Notes under the pieces: generated by a model | Told to the model about the DNA's origin: nothing | Seen by the model: the letters and a program-made list of their open reading frames with translations, nothing else | Database searches by the model: none | In this document: positions 7,488 to 15,335 of the stretch, one piece after another | How the letters are laid out: each line of letters opens with the position of its first letter | How positions within the stretch are numbered: the first letter of the stretch is position 1 | Position numbers and translations under genes: made by a program | From: Methanobacterium sp. UBA279 | Lineage (GTDB): Archaea > Methanobacteriota > Methanobacteria > Methanobacteriales > Methanobacteriaceae | Assembly: GCA_002502855.1 (NCBI GenBank) | Contig: DAQK01000006.1 | Location: 1-34,446, forward strand | Length of the DNA: 34,446 bases | Direction of reading: 5' to 3'

Positions 7488-9794
7488 ATGAAAGATGCAC
7501 GCATTATTGCTGTACTTCCTACAAAAGCCCACAGTTGTGTGTTAAAGAATAACGGGATATTTGAAAGGTTCAGTCACGAGAAAATAGTTAAATCCTGCCT
7601 GATGGTGGATGTTCCACTATGGGCTGCGGAGAAAATAGCTTCACAGGTAGCTACTGCAGCCTACGATGGGATGACTACCAAGGAAATAAAGATGCTGGTC
7701 TACGATTCCCTAAAGAATGTGGATAAAAAAGCCGGGGAAAGATACTTCAACGCCAACACCCTACGGGTACGAACCTCCAGAGACACCATTGAAACCTTCG
7801 ACCAGACCAAAATAGAACAAACACTCATTGTAGAAACCGGTGCTTCAGAAAATTTAGCCCGGAAAATCGCCACCAACGTATATAAAGAACTGAAAAAACT
7901 CAACGTGGAATACCTCACCGCACCAATGATCAGGGAAATAGTAAACACCAAACTGGTGGAGTACGGACTGGAAACCCTGAGACGCAAGTACACCAGGCTG
8001 GGTATTCCTGTCTATAACATCACCAATCTTATAGAGAACGGTTCCCGGGACAACGCCAATATGATACACAATCCCGAGACGGTACATAAGTACGTGGCAG
8101 ACGAAGCCCTCAAACAGTACGCTTTACTACATTGCCTCCCCAGTGAACTGGCCGACTCCCATATGAGCGGGGGAATACACATCCATGACCTGGAATTCTT
8201 TGCAAGCCGGCCTTTAAATTGCCTGCAGCATGATTTAAGATTATTTATCAAGCATGGATTGAAAGTAGATGGCACAGGGGATCATACCTCCGTAGCCGGA
8301 CCTCCTAACCATATTGAAACCCTGATGAACCACGCCGGAGAGATCATGCTCGCCGCCCAGCAGAACATGAGCGGCGGACAATCCATGAGCCTGTGGAACG
8401 TTTTTGTAGCTCCATTTGCAGCAGGACTGCCCTATGAAAAAGTAAAACAGGCCGTACAGATGTTAATCTATAATCTTAACATGGCCTACGCCGCTAGAGG
8501 CTCACAGGTACCATTCACTTCCATAAACCTGGAGTTCACCGTCCCCGACTTCCTCAAGGACGAACCAGCTTACGGACCTAAAGGTAAATTAGTAGGGACC
8601 TATGGGGACTTTGAAGAAGAAGTCCGAATTCTGCAGCGCGCCTTCACCGAAAATCTCCTTCAGGGAGACTCAGACGGTAAACCACACCTGTTCCCCAATA
8701 CCATCTACGTATTAAGGGATAAAGTCCTCAAAAACGAGTTTGAAGAGGATCTAAGGCGGGTGCATGAATTATCCGCTAAATACGGTACACCTTACTTTGT
8801 CAACATGCTCCCTGACTACCGGGGAAACATGGCCAACTACATGGGATGCCGAACATCTTTGGGTGATAACTGGACAGGTGACTGGTCACAGGACTGCCTG
8901 CGAACAGGTAACCTAGCATACATAACCCTTAACCTGCCTAGAATGGCCTATAGCTCCCGTGATGATGCAGAAGTATTCGATTACCTGGACAACTATCTGC
9001 ACCAAGCCGAAGAAGTGCTGCTACTCAGGCGTAAACATGCCCTGAGCTGTCTGGACGATTACAGTCTGTTACCATTCCTTACCCAGGAATTCGATGGTGA
9101 CAGGTACTACAGCATCGACAACGCTACCCTATCCTTTGGTTTCGTCGGGCTCAACGAAATGCTCCAGTACCACTGTGGAGAAGGAATAGAAAACCCTGAC
9201 TCCAGAAAATTTGGATTAAAAATAATTAAATACATGAACCAGAGAGCAAAAGAACTCAAAGAAGAAACTGGACTCAGATGGACCGTATTACAGACCCCAG
9301 CCGAGTCAACCGCGTACCGGTTCGCCATGCTCGACCGGGAGAAATTCAAGGACAAAATCATAGTCCAGGGAGATGCCGAAGCCTCCTACTACACCAATTC
9401 ATCCCACGTCCCGGTAAACTCCGATGTATTACTACCAGAGAAGATAAAGATCGAAGAAAAATTCCACCCATTAACCCTGGGAGGACATATATTCCACGCC
9501 TTCATGGGAGAAGCTTACAGCGAACCAGACTCCCTGATGAGCTTAACCCAGAAAATAGCCCGTAAATCTGACCTAGGATTTTGGGCCTACAGCTCAGCAC
9601 TGAGCTTCTGCATCAAATGCAAAACCCTGATGAAAGGATTACAGGAACAATGCACCACCTGCGGAGAACAAAAAGAAGTGGAATGGTACGACCGCATCAC
9701 CGGATACGTGCAGCAGGTCGGACGATCCAAATCCGCCTCTGGTGGATGGAACCCGGGTAAAATGCAGGAATTAAGGGATCGAAAACGGTATTAG
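7488..9794 (+). CDS. nrdD: anaerobic (class III) ribonucleoside-triphosphate reductase
   Basis: NrdD reduces ribonucleotides to deoxyribonucleotides by a glycyl-radical mechanism, making DNA precursors without oxygen. It needs the radical-SAM activase NrdG, which is not in this window. The 768-residue chain begins with about 165 residues that look like two ATP-cone segments (about 15-95 and 100-165), the allosteric site. The catalytic domain holds candidate active-site cysteines C245 (PLNCLQHDL) and C454 (MGCRTSLGDNW). The C-terminus has the Cys4 zinc site C708/C711/C722/C725 and the glycyl-radical loop RITGYVQQVG with G739. ATG at 7488 has a TTGGAGG Shine-Dalgarno. It follows polC on the same strand, an apt pairing of dNTP supply with the polymerase, but appears to have its own promoter. 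Confidence 0.97.
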   Translation: MKDARIIAVLPTKAHSCVLKNNGIFERFSHEKIVKSCLMVDVPLWAAEKIASQVATAAYDGMTTKEIKMLVYDSLKNVDKKAGERYFNANTLRVRTSRDTIETFDQTKIEQTLIVETGASENLARKIATNVYKELKKLNVEYLTAPMIREIVNTKLVEYGLETLRRKYTRLGIPVYNITNLIENGSRDNANMIHNPETVHKYVADEALKQYALLHCLPSELADSHMSGGIHIHDLEFFASRPLNCLQHDLRLFIKHGLKVDGTGDHTSVAGPPNHIETLMNHAGEIMLAAQQNMSGGQSMSLWNVFVAPFAAGLPYEKVKQAVQMLIYNLNMAYAARGSQVPFTSINLEFTVPDFLKDEPAYGPKGKLVGTYGDFEEEVRILQRAFTENLLQGDSDGKPHLFPNTIYVLRDKVLKNEFEEDLRRVHELSAKYGTPYFVNMLPDYRGNMANYMGCRTSLGDNWTGDWSQDCLRTGNLAYITLNLPRMAYSSRDDAEVFDYLDNYLHQAEEVLLLRRKHALSCLDDYSLLPFLTQEFDGDRYYSIDNATLSFGFVGLNEMLQYHCGEGIENPDSRKFGLKIIKYMNQRAKELKEETGLRWTVLQTPAESTAYRFAMLDREKFKDKIIVQGDAEASYYTNSSHVPVNSDVLLPEKIKIEEKFHPLTLGGHIFHAFMGEAYSEPDSLMSLTQKIARKSDLGFWAYSSALSFCIKCKTLMKGLQEQCTTCGEQKEVEWYDRITGYVQQVGRSKSASGGWNPGKMQELRDRKRY

Positions 9795-9799
9795 ATTCT

Positions 9800-9822
9800 A
9801 TTTTTTTTAAATTTTTTTATTT
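9800..9822 (+). terminator. T-run terminator after nrdD
   Basis: Eight Ts and then seven Ts, separated by AAA, start about 6 nt after the nrdD stop codon. This is a typical archaeal oligo-T termination signal with no hairpin. Confidence 0.5.
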
Positions 9823-9880
9823 CCAATATCATTTCTTAATTTAAAGTAGATTAGTTGCTAATTTTCTACGACATTATTTA

Positions 9881-9958
9881 AATGGTATAAATTAAATTTA
9901 CCATAAAAAAATATATACCATTAATTTACAATAACATTATATATGATATGGTAATTTA
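9881..9958 (+). promoter_or_regulatory. vapBC promoter with repeated ATGGTA/TACCAT half-sites
   Basis: Four copies of one half-site lie in 78 bp: ATGGTA at 9882-9887, TTTACCAT at 9897-9904, ATACCAT at 9915-9921 and ATATGGTA at 9946-9953. The first two form an imperfect inverted pair, as do the third and fourth. A TATA box (ATTATATATGATA, about 9936-9948) lies between or over the last copies, about 30 bp before the antitoxin ATG. This is the expected arrangement for autorepression by an AbrB-type antitoxin or its toxin complex. The DNA recognition itself is inferred. Confidence 0.5.
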
Positions 9959-9975
9959 GTGGGAAGTCTGATCAA

Positions 9976-10248
9976 ATGACCACCAAGTCTTACAAACATG
10001 AGATGATAAAACAGGTTGATGAACACGGTAGAATCGTTATACCTAAAAAATGGAGGGATGAACACTTAAAAAAGAGTTCAACTGTCAAATTGGAAATAAA
10101 AGACGATGAAATAGTTTTAAAAAGTTACGAGCCTGTTGACATAACTAAATACTTTAATTCACTCAAAGCAGATATAAAATCAGATTTAGATGATTGGGAT
10201 GCTGTGAAAAAAGAATTATACAGAAAACACCCCATCAAAAGGAGTTAA
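9976..10248 (+). CDS. AbrB/SpoVT-fold antitoxin (VapB-type)
   Basis: This 90-residue protein has an N-terminal swapped-hairpin AbrB domain: VDEHGRIVIPKKWRDEHLKK at about residues 14-33, followed by VKLEIKDDEIVLKSYE. A charged C-terminal helix (about 55-90, SLKADIKSDLDDWDAVKKEL) is the likely toxin-neutralising segment. It should bind its own promoter as a dimer and block the PIN toxin encoded 1 nt downstream. The ATG at 9976 has only a weak Shine-Dalgarno; a start at the downstream Met10 would still keep the DNA-binding domain. The codon use is more AT-rich than in nrdD or the deaminase on either side, consistent with an acquired module. Confidence 0.88.
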   Translation: MTTKSYKHEMIKQVDEHGRIVIPKKWRDEHLKKSSTVKLEIKDDEIVLKSYEPVDITKYFNSLKADIKSDLDDWDAVKKELYRKHPIKRS

Positions 10249-10249
10249 C

Positions 10250-10687
10250 ATGAAAGAAAAGATGTTAGACAGTAATATTTTCATTCATGCTTTTTTAGAA
10301 CCAAGAAAGAAGGTTACTCCCAGAGAATCTGAAATTAAACAGAAATCTTTAAATATTGTAAAAACACTACAGAAAGGCAATTTAAAGACATTGATAACTA
10401 CAACTCAAATATTTGAGATTGCAAATTTGTTAGAAAGCTGGATGGGTCATGAAGCCGCGACAGATATCGTGAATTTCATAGTCACAGCATCCAATATCAA
10501 AATCTATACGATATCTCAAAAAGATTTAGAAGAGGCTTTAAAAGTAATAGAACAATATAAATCAAATAAAATTGGTTTCAATGACTGTGTAACATTTGTT
10601 GCCATGAAAAATGTAAATATCAATGAAATTTATAGCTTCGATAAACATTTCGACCAATTTTCCAATATAATTCGTTTAGAAGAGTGA
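10250..10687 (+). CDS. PIN-domain ribonuclease toxin (VapC-type)
   Basis: This 145-residue PIN-domain protein has the four acidic residues expected for a Mg/Mn-dependent ribonuclease: D7 in MLDSNIF, E56 in QIFEIANLL, D112 in GFNDCVTF and D131 in SFDKHFD. Such toxins cut tRNA, rRNA or mRNA when freed from the antitoxin. The target cannot be read from sequence. The start ATG lies 1 nt after the antitoxin stop, with an AAAAGGAGTT Shine-Dalgarno inside the end of the antitoxin gene, so the two are translated from one message. It is complete, with the active site intact. Confidence 0.92.
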   Translation: MKEKMLDSNIFIHAFLEPRKKVTPRESEIKQKSLNIVKTLQKGNLKTLITTTQIFEIANLLESWMGHEAATDIVNFIVTASNIKIYTISQKDLEEALKVIEQYKSNKIGFNDCVTFVAMKNVNINEIYSFDKHFDQFSNIIRLEE

Positions 10688-10807
10688 CCATTCATAATAA
10701 GGGTACTTAGCTGGAGTGTAATCTGATTTATCAAAGTATTAAAATCCTGTCATCCAACCACTTGTCTAAATCCATTGATTTAAACCACATAAATCGAGGA
10801 AACTCAT

Positions 10808-11263
10808 ATGGACATAAAACACCACAAATTCATCCAGGAAGCCATCAAAGAAGCCCGTAAAAGCTTAGATGAAGGTGGAATCCCCATCGGCGCAGTCCTG
10901 GTTGAAGATGGTGAAATAGTGGGACGGGGACATAACCACCTTATACAGGATGGATCCAGCATCCTACATGCTGAAATGGACTGCCTGGAAAGCGCTGGTA
11001 AACTAAAAGGGACTGATTATAAAAAGTGCACCCTTTATACCACCCTGGTGCCGTGTGAAATGTGTGCTGGTCTTGTTTTGCTCTATAATATCCCAAAGAT
11101 TGTGTTTGGTGAAAATGAGACTTTCCCCGGGCCGGAGGATTACCTCGCCGAGCATGATGTGGAACTGGTTAACCTGGACCTCGACGAGTGTAAAGAGTTA
11201 ATCGCCGAGTATATCCGAGAGAATCCTGAAGTTTGGGATGAAGAAATAGAAAGAGTCAGTTAA
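10808..11263 (+). CDS. cytosine deaminase-like zinc nucleoside/base deaminase (Fcy1 type)
   Basis: This 151-residue member of the CDA superfamily has zinc ligands and proton shuttle H54-A-E56 (ILHAEMDCLE) and C83-EM-C86 (VPCEMCAG). It resembles fungal cytosine deaminase more than TadA. The shared features are HAEMDCLESAG, the CEMC-AG--LLYNIPKIVFGEN stretch, the aromatic loop before EDYLAEHDVELVNLD, and above all the C-terminal tail E-C--LI-EYI-ENPEVWDEEI, the region that covers the active site in the yeast enzyme. The likely reaction is cytosine to uracil plus ammonia (pyrimidine salvage). Guanine or another deaminase specificity is not excluded. ATG at 10808 follows a CGAGGAAAC Shine-Dalgarno. 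Its stop codon directly abuts the stop of the convergent gene. Confidence 0.85.
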   Translation: MDIKHHKFIQEAIKEARKSLDEGGIPIGAVLVEDGEIVGRGHNHLIQDGSSILHAEMDCLESAGKLKGTDYKKCTLYTTLVPCEMCAGLVLLYNIPKIVFGENETFPGPEDYLAEHDVELVNLDLDECKELIAEYIRENPEVWDEEIERVS

Positions 11264-12457
11264 TTATCTATTATTTTTAAAATCATCCATTGATTTTGCA
11301 GCCGTCCCATCCTTAAGTGTCAATGGAAGGGTTACAGATTCAGAAGATGTGCCAAAACCCGGGGAGACCATGGAATGTCTGCCAGGCCCTCCAGCCACTA
11401 CTAACACCACGTCTTCTGGTGAACGGGTTATCTTGACCATACCGTCAGTGATCCATTTTTCGTCCAGTTTCCTGCCGCCACGACCCCCCAATTCGGCTGT
11501 TACGATGGTTTTTTCGTGTATATATTTTTTCACATCATCCTTTGTCCAACCATCATCAGAAACAGTTTTAGCATGCTCTGATCCCATGATAATGAGTATT
11601 TCGCCGGGTACATGGCTGTTGTTACACCCGGCCACCGCCGCGGTGTGAATGATGGTGCCCAGGAGATCTTCCGCCTTAGTACTTCGGTGGTCGTTGACGT
11701 TCTGGGGTGCCTCCGCGGCCATCATGGTGACTGTGCTGACGTCTGATTTGTAACCTCTCTCCACGTGTAATGGTTCCCATGGACTTTCAGATTCTGCCTC
11801 AGCGAAACAGAAACTGTACTTTGCCGGGGATCCCATGGTGGCATGGTCGCCTATGCCGGGAACGGCTCCGGCGATGTTGATCATAGATAATCGTAATGCC
11901 CGGCCGATGGTTGCGTTGGCTATATTTCCCGGTCCTAAACATCCCGCACCGCTGTTTATAGCAAGTTCAGTAGATACGGGGCCATTAATTATGGCACATA
12001 TCGATATGGGGTGGGTGGTTGCGTTTATCCCGGGGAGGTTGAATTTCTCCTGGCTCACCGCTTTAACTGCGTGCTGGATCACAGGCATGAAGTTGGAGAG
12101 GCACCCGGCCATCACTGCGTTTATGGCTACTTTTTCCATGGTGGCTTTTCCCCTTTTAGGGGGTAGTATGGCTATTATTTCTTCCGGTTTTAGATCTGAA
12201 TATTTAAGAAACTTATCAACCCTGGATCTGGTTGGAGGTATTATGGGCAGCCCATCAGTCTGGTTTTTAATGTAGAATTTGTTGCTGACCTTTTTTGCAT
12301 CGGGATCGGTGAATACTTCAAAGTCAGCTTCCTGGATACTACAGAGTCTCTCCTTATCCGGGCTATTTTGTACTATGAACTCATCTATGAGGCAGCCGCA
12401 GTTCTCGTTGACCTGGGGAGCTTCAGTTCCTTTCTTTTTGGTATTTTTTTTGGCCAT
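11264..12457 (-). CDS. UGSC-pair partner protein with DGLPxxPPT motif, function unknown
   Basis: This 397-residue soluble protein is encoded 10 nt downstream of the UGSC-motif gene. It has a basic N-terminus, an early CGC at residues 20-22 and TDGLPIIPPTRSRV (about 67-80). A long glycine-rich central part follows (NSGAGCLGPGNIANATIGRAL, GAVPGIGDHATMGSPAKYSF), then a C-terminal GGPGRHS loop. Six or more further cysteines (MAGCLS, GAGCLG, FCFAEAE, AGCNNSH) could bind metal or cofactor. I recall the DGLPxxPPT sequence from proteins encoded beside UGSC-family genes in other prokaryotes, but no function is established to my knowledge. The start was set at ATG 12457; an open TTG 18 nt upstream would overlap the previous stop and is less likely. 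It is probably co-transcribed with the UGSC gene and truD. Confidence 0.7.
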   Translation of the reverse strand: MAKKNTKKKGTEAPQVNENCGCLIDEFIVQNSPDKERLCSIQEADFEVFTDPDAKKVSNKFYIKNQTDGLPIIPPTRSRVDKFLKYSDLKPEEIIAILPPKRGKATMEKVAINAVMAGCLSNFMPVIQHAVKAVSQEKFNLPGINATTHPISICAIINGPVSTELAINSGAGCLGPGNIANATIGRALRLSMINIAGAVPGIGDHATMGSPAKYSFCFAEAESESPWEPLHVERGYKSDVSTVTMMAAEAPQNVNDHRSTKAEDLLGTIIHTAAVAGCNNSHVPGEILIIMGSEHAKTVSDDGWTKDDVKKYIHEKTIVTAELGGRGGRKLDEKWITDGMVKITRSPEDVVLVVAGGPGRHSMVSPGFGTSSESVTLPLTLKDGTAAKSMDDFKNNR

Positions 12458-12467
12458 GTTCTTATCC

Positions 12468-12977
12468 CTAATCAATTATGCTTTTAATTTGATTGATTGC
12501 CTTCTGCCCTTTATTTTCAATGGATTCCCTGGACTGTCCTGCCAGGGGGTGTTCCACTTCAACTATTCTCAGTCCGCCAGCCCCATAGGACTCGGCCAGT
12601 TCCCGGGCGAATGGTGCGAAAATATCCGAACAGACAGATATGGTGGGTGTTCCCTGTTTTTCGAGTTTTATAGCGTCTAATATCAGCCATGTGGTACAGG
12701 ATCCGCAGTCTCCTAATGCCAGGATGGATAAATCGGCCTGCGCCTGTTTTATCTGTTCGTCTGTCCCTGGGGCGCCGGCTGGCTTTCTGACATTAATTGG
12801 ATTCTTGAATTTTAAATTTTTCCTGATTGTATCGAGCAGTACATCTGCGTTAGGTTTTGTATTATCCACAAGAGATATGGAACCTATCTTTTCAGGGATA
12901 GGATTTATCTCTACTTCTAATGCTTCGGTATCTGCCAGGGGGTTGAGTACTTCTCTTTCTATTATTTTGACTTTCAT
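12468..12977 (-). CDS. UGSC-motif family protein, cysteine form
   Basis: This 169-residue protein carries the motif D90-C91-G92-S93-C94 in ILALGDCGSCTTWLILDAI. It corresponds to the U/C-G-S-C redox-type motif of the UGSC family, in which selenoprotein members use Sec at the first position. Here that residue is Cys, encoded by TGC at 12705-12707, so no recoding is needed. The C-terminal half (TPTISVCSDIFAPFARELAE, GAGGLRIVEVEHPLAGQSRE) looks like an alpha/beta fold with a ligand loop. The likely chemistry is thiol redox or a thiol nucleophile, which is inference only. ATG at 12977 follows GGGAGACACG. An upstream in-frame TTG was rejected. It sits 33 bp downstream of truD and 10 bp upstream of its partner gene, an operon-like arrangement. 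Confidence 0.75.
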   Translation of the reverse strand: MKVKIIEREVLNPLADTEALEVEINPIPEKIGSISLVDNTKPNADVLLDTIRKNLKFKNPINVRKPAGAPGTDEQIKQAQADLSILALGDCGSCTTWLILDAIKLEKQGTPTISVCSDIFAPFARELAESYGAGGLRIVEVEHPLAGQSRESIENKGQKAINQIKSIID

Positions 12978-13010
12978 CAATCGTGTCTCCCGTTAAAATC
13001 TGTAAAAGTT

Positions 13011-14264
13011 TTAGTAAACGTCTTTTTTCATCACTTCCCTGAGAACAGCGGTGGCATAACATCCTTTAGGTATGGAAAATCCTAATAACACCCCTTCATC
13101 GGTGCACTCTGTACTGGTGTCCCAAACTTTAAATCTCACAGCCCTCCTAAGTCCGTGGCTTCCCAGTTTAGGCATTTTGGGCACGGCAAAGTCCTCGAGT
13201 TTCAGGTCTTCTTCGGCCAGGACCCGGCGTTCTATCTCACCTATCTCGCCTTCACCCAGGGGAACTTTAGTACCATAGAGTGGTGCGGTAGGATGTGCCT
13301 GGAAATCTTTAATCTGTCCCTGGACATCTTCGGGGTTGAATTCATGGATTAAATGCTCATCATTATCGATTAAAATGTCTCCTTCCACGTATTTATCGAT
13401 TCCCAGCTTAGTTCTTTCGCTCACCACACGGTTGAACAGGTAAGACTGGTAGGCGTGGACGAACATTCGGCTTAATGGCTTGGGGAGGCTTCTAAGTGCC
13501 TTCATATAGGAATTATCATCTAACTCCTGCTTCTTTTTGTACTCCCTCATGAGTTCCCGGAGCACCATCTTCTCGTACCTCATCCCGGCAGGCATGCTTT
13601 CATACGCTTCTAGGTAATTACCTTCATCATATAGTTGCCTGGCGTTCTGGATGTGTTCCTGTTCTTCTGGATAAGGATTTCCAATATAAGAATCCACTGC
13701 ACCTTTAAGGTCGTTTAATACCAGGAATTTACCCACGACGTGGGTGTTAGGGCGTTTTTTCCCGAACCTCTGCCATCCATAGTAGTTGGGGACTCCGGTC
13801 TGGGTGAGCTTTGTAAGAATCTCCTGGCTAGTTACGGAGTCTTTCTCTGGATCTGGGGTGTTCCTGATTAATATTTTAAATTTGTTACCCAATAACTGTC
13901 CTATTCGTAATTTTTTCTCATTCCGGGTGATTTCAAGTATTTTCACGTTGTACAGTTTATCCTCCAATTCCTGGAGGTTTTCGGGTTCCATGTTGCTTAC
14001 GCAGATCCATTGGCGGGTGACGGCTGCTTTATCTTTCATTCCAGCAAAGCCCATTCTCTTTCTGCTTAACCTGTATTCCCGGGCTATGTCCAGTACCACA
14101 TCTAAGGTATTTCTACCTATTTTCTCTATGAAAATCCAGGTGTTAGGGCCTGTTCCCGTGGGTTTTGATTCTGGTATTTCTTCCACGTAGAAATCCCCAT
14201 ATTTCTTCCTTATTTCTCCTCCAATTCCTTCTTGGGGTGTAATATATGTTTCAGCGTTCAGCAT
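13011..14264 (-). CDS. truD: tRNA pseudouridine synthase D
   Basis: TruD isomerises uridine 13 of tRNA to pseudouridine. At 417 residues it has the normal archaeal length. The catalytic loop is GFAGMKDKAAVTRQWI with the nucleophilic aspartate D78. Other family motifs are GVPNYYGWQRFGKKRPNTH, the LSRMFVHAYQSYLFNRVVSER helix in the inserted TRUD domain, and the C-terminal SIPKGCYATAVLREVMK. ATG at 14264 follows a CTGGAGAACG Shine-Dalgarno. The gene is divergent from hisF, sharing a ~95-bp intergenic region, and heads a three-gene minus-strand group with the UGSC pair. That suggests co-transcription but not necessarily a shared function. Confidence 0.96.
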   Translation of the reverse strand: MLNAETYITPQEGIGGEIRKKYGDFYVEEIPESKPTGTGPNTWIFIEKIGRNTLDVVLDIAREYRLSRKRMGFAGMKDKAAVTRQWICVSNMEPENLQELEDKLYNVKILEITRNEKKLRIGQLLGNKFKILIRNTPDPEKDSVTSQEILTKLTQTGVPNYYGWQRFGKKRPNTHVVGKFLVLNDLKGAVDSYIGNPYPEEQEHIQNARQLYDEGNYLEAYESMPAGMRYEKMVLRELMREYKKKQELDDNSYMKALRSLPKPLSRMFVHAYQSYLFNRVVSERTKLGIDKYVEGDILIDNDEHLIHEFNPEDVQGQIKDFQAHPTAPLYGTKVPLGEGEIGEIERRVLAEEDLKLEDFAVPKMPKLGSHGLRRAVRFKVWDTSTECTDEGVLLGFSIPKGCYATAVLREVMKKDVY

Positions 14265-14302
14265 GATCGTTCTCCAGTACCTGATGTTAAAAAAGATTTG
14301 AT

Positions 14303-14341
14303 CATTTATAAGTTAAATTAATGTAATCATAGTTAATGATT
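14303..14341. promoter_or_regulatory. divergent truD/hisF promoter region with palindrome
   Basis: A TATA-like CATTTATAAGTT (about 14304-14315) reads acceptably on both strands and could serve both genes. Next to it, AATCAT-agtta-ATGATT (14325-14341) is a perfect 6-bp inverted repeat with a 5-nt spacer. It lies where the hisF transcript should begin, so it is a candidate operator. The upstream ATG at 14336 falls inside this palindrome, a further reason to prefer the downstream hisF start. Confidence 0.35.
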
Positions 14342-14359
14342 GTTTGGAGAGATAGTATT

Positions 14360-15121
14360 ATGGCCAAGGTTAAGATAATGCCCTGTCTGGATATGAAGGA
14401 TGGAAGGGTAGTTAAAGGGGTTCACTTTGTAGATCTAAAAGATGCTGGAGATCCAGTTGAATGTGCTGCTTTGTATCAAAGGGAAGGTGCAGATGAGTTA
14501 GCTATGCTGGACATAGCCGCGACTTTAGAGAACCGGGGAACTAGACTGGAATGGGTAAAGAATGTGTCGTCAGTTATAGATATTCCCCTAACAGTTGGTG
14601 GAGGTATAGCATCCCTGGAGGATATAGAGTTGACCCTGAAAGCCGGGGCAGATAATGTGTCAATAAACAGTGCTGCAGTTGAACGTTCCAAACTAATAGA
14701 AGAGGCCTCTGAAAAGTTTGGTTCAGAAAGGATAACCATTGCCGTGGACGCCTGCAGGAATTCAGAAATGCCATCGGGATTTGATGTGGTAGTGTCAGGC
14801 GGTACTAAACCTGTGGGTATTGACGCAGTAGAATGGGCTAAAGAATGTGAATTTTTAGGCGCGGGAGTTATACTGCCCACCAGTATGGATGGTGATGGAA
14901 CACTGGATGGTTATGACCTTGAATATATCAAAGCTATCTCTGATGCAGTTAATGTGCCTGTAGTGGCTTCTGGTGGCGCTGGTAAATTATCTCACTTCTA
15001 TGATGCTGCAAAAAGCGGAGCATCAATATTACTTGCCGCCTCTGTGTTCCATTTCCGTACTTACAGTGTACAGGAGGTTAAAAATTATCTTACACAGAAA
15101 GATGTTGAAGTATACCAATGA
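14360..15121 (+). CDS. hisF: imidazole glycerol phosphate synthase cyclase subunit
   Basis: HisF uses ammonia from HisH to convert PRFAR into imidazole glycerol phosphate plus AICAR, linking histidine and purine synthesis. This (beta/alpha)8 barrel has 253 residues. The catalytic aspartates sit exactly where expected, D11 in MPCLDMKDGRVVKG and D130 in ITIAVDACRN. Phosphate-binding loops VGGGIAS and ASGGAGKLSHF are present. I placed the start at ATG 14360 (MAKVKIMPCLD, the usual N-terminus) because TTGGAGAGATAG provides a Shine-Dalgarno there. An in-frame ATG 24 nt upstream lies inside the promoter palindrome. The partner hisH is not in this window; hisG lies 4 kb away on the same strand. Confidence 0.96.
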   Translation: MAKVKIMPCLDMKDGRVVKGVHFVDLKDAGDPVECAALYQREGADELAMLDIAATLENRGTRLEWVKNVSSVIDIPLTVGGGIASLEDIELTLKAGADNVSINSAAVERSKLIEEASEKFGSERITIAVDACRNSEMPSGFDVVVSGGTKPVGIDAVEWAKECEFLGAGVILPTSMDGDGTLDGYDLEYIKAISDAVNVPVVASGGAGKLSHFYDAAKSGASILLAASVFHFRTYSVQEVKNYLTQKDVEVYQ

Positions 15122-15335
15122 ATTTTTAAATTTTTCATGAAGCAACAACTTAATTAATATTCCATGAAGGGCCCATCAAACATAAAGAGACTTTTAATTT
15201 TCGTAAAATTCAAAGCCCCCTCTGACGTGTAAAATTAAAGCAATGTTAAACTTCACAGTATAAGTATTCTCAGATAAGTCTTATATTCTGGTAAAAGGGT
15301 TTAACAAATTGATGGAGGATTATCTGCCCATTGAC
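15122..15335. other. 214-bp intergenic region, no gene found
   Basis: No convincing ORF or known RNA is seen between the convergent hisF and HAD genes. It contains one perfect small hairpin AATTTT-CGT-AAAATT (15196-15210). Outside it lie GGGC (15169-15172) and GCCC (15215-15218), which could close a weak larger stem. A 12-codon ATG frame near 15313 has no Shine-Dalgarno and is not called. Confidence 0.3.

Noticed and set aside
12705..12707. Possible selenocysteine in the UGSC motif.
   Set aside because: The codon is TGC (Cys), not TGA, and no recoding is needed.
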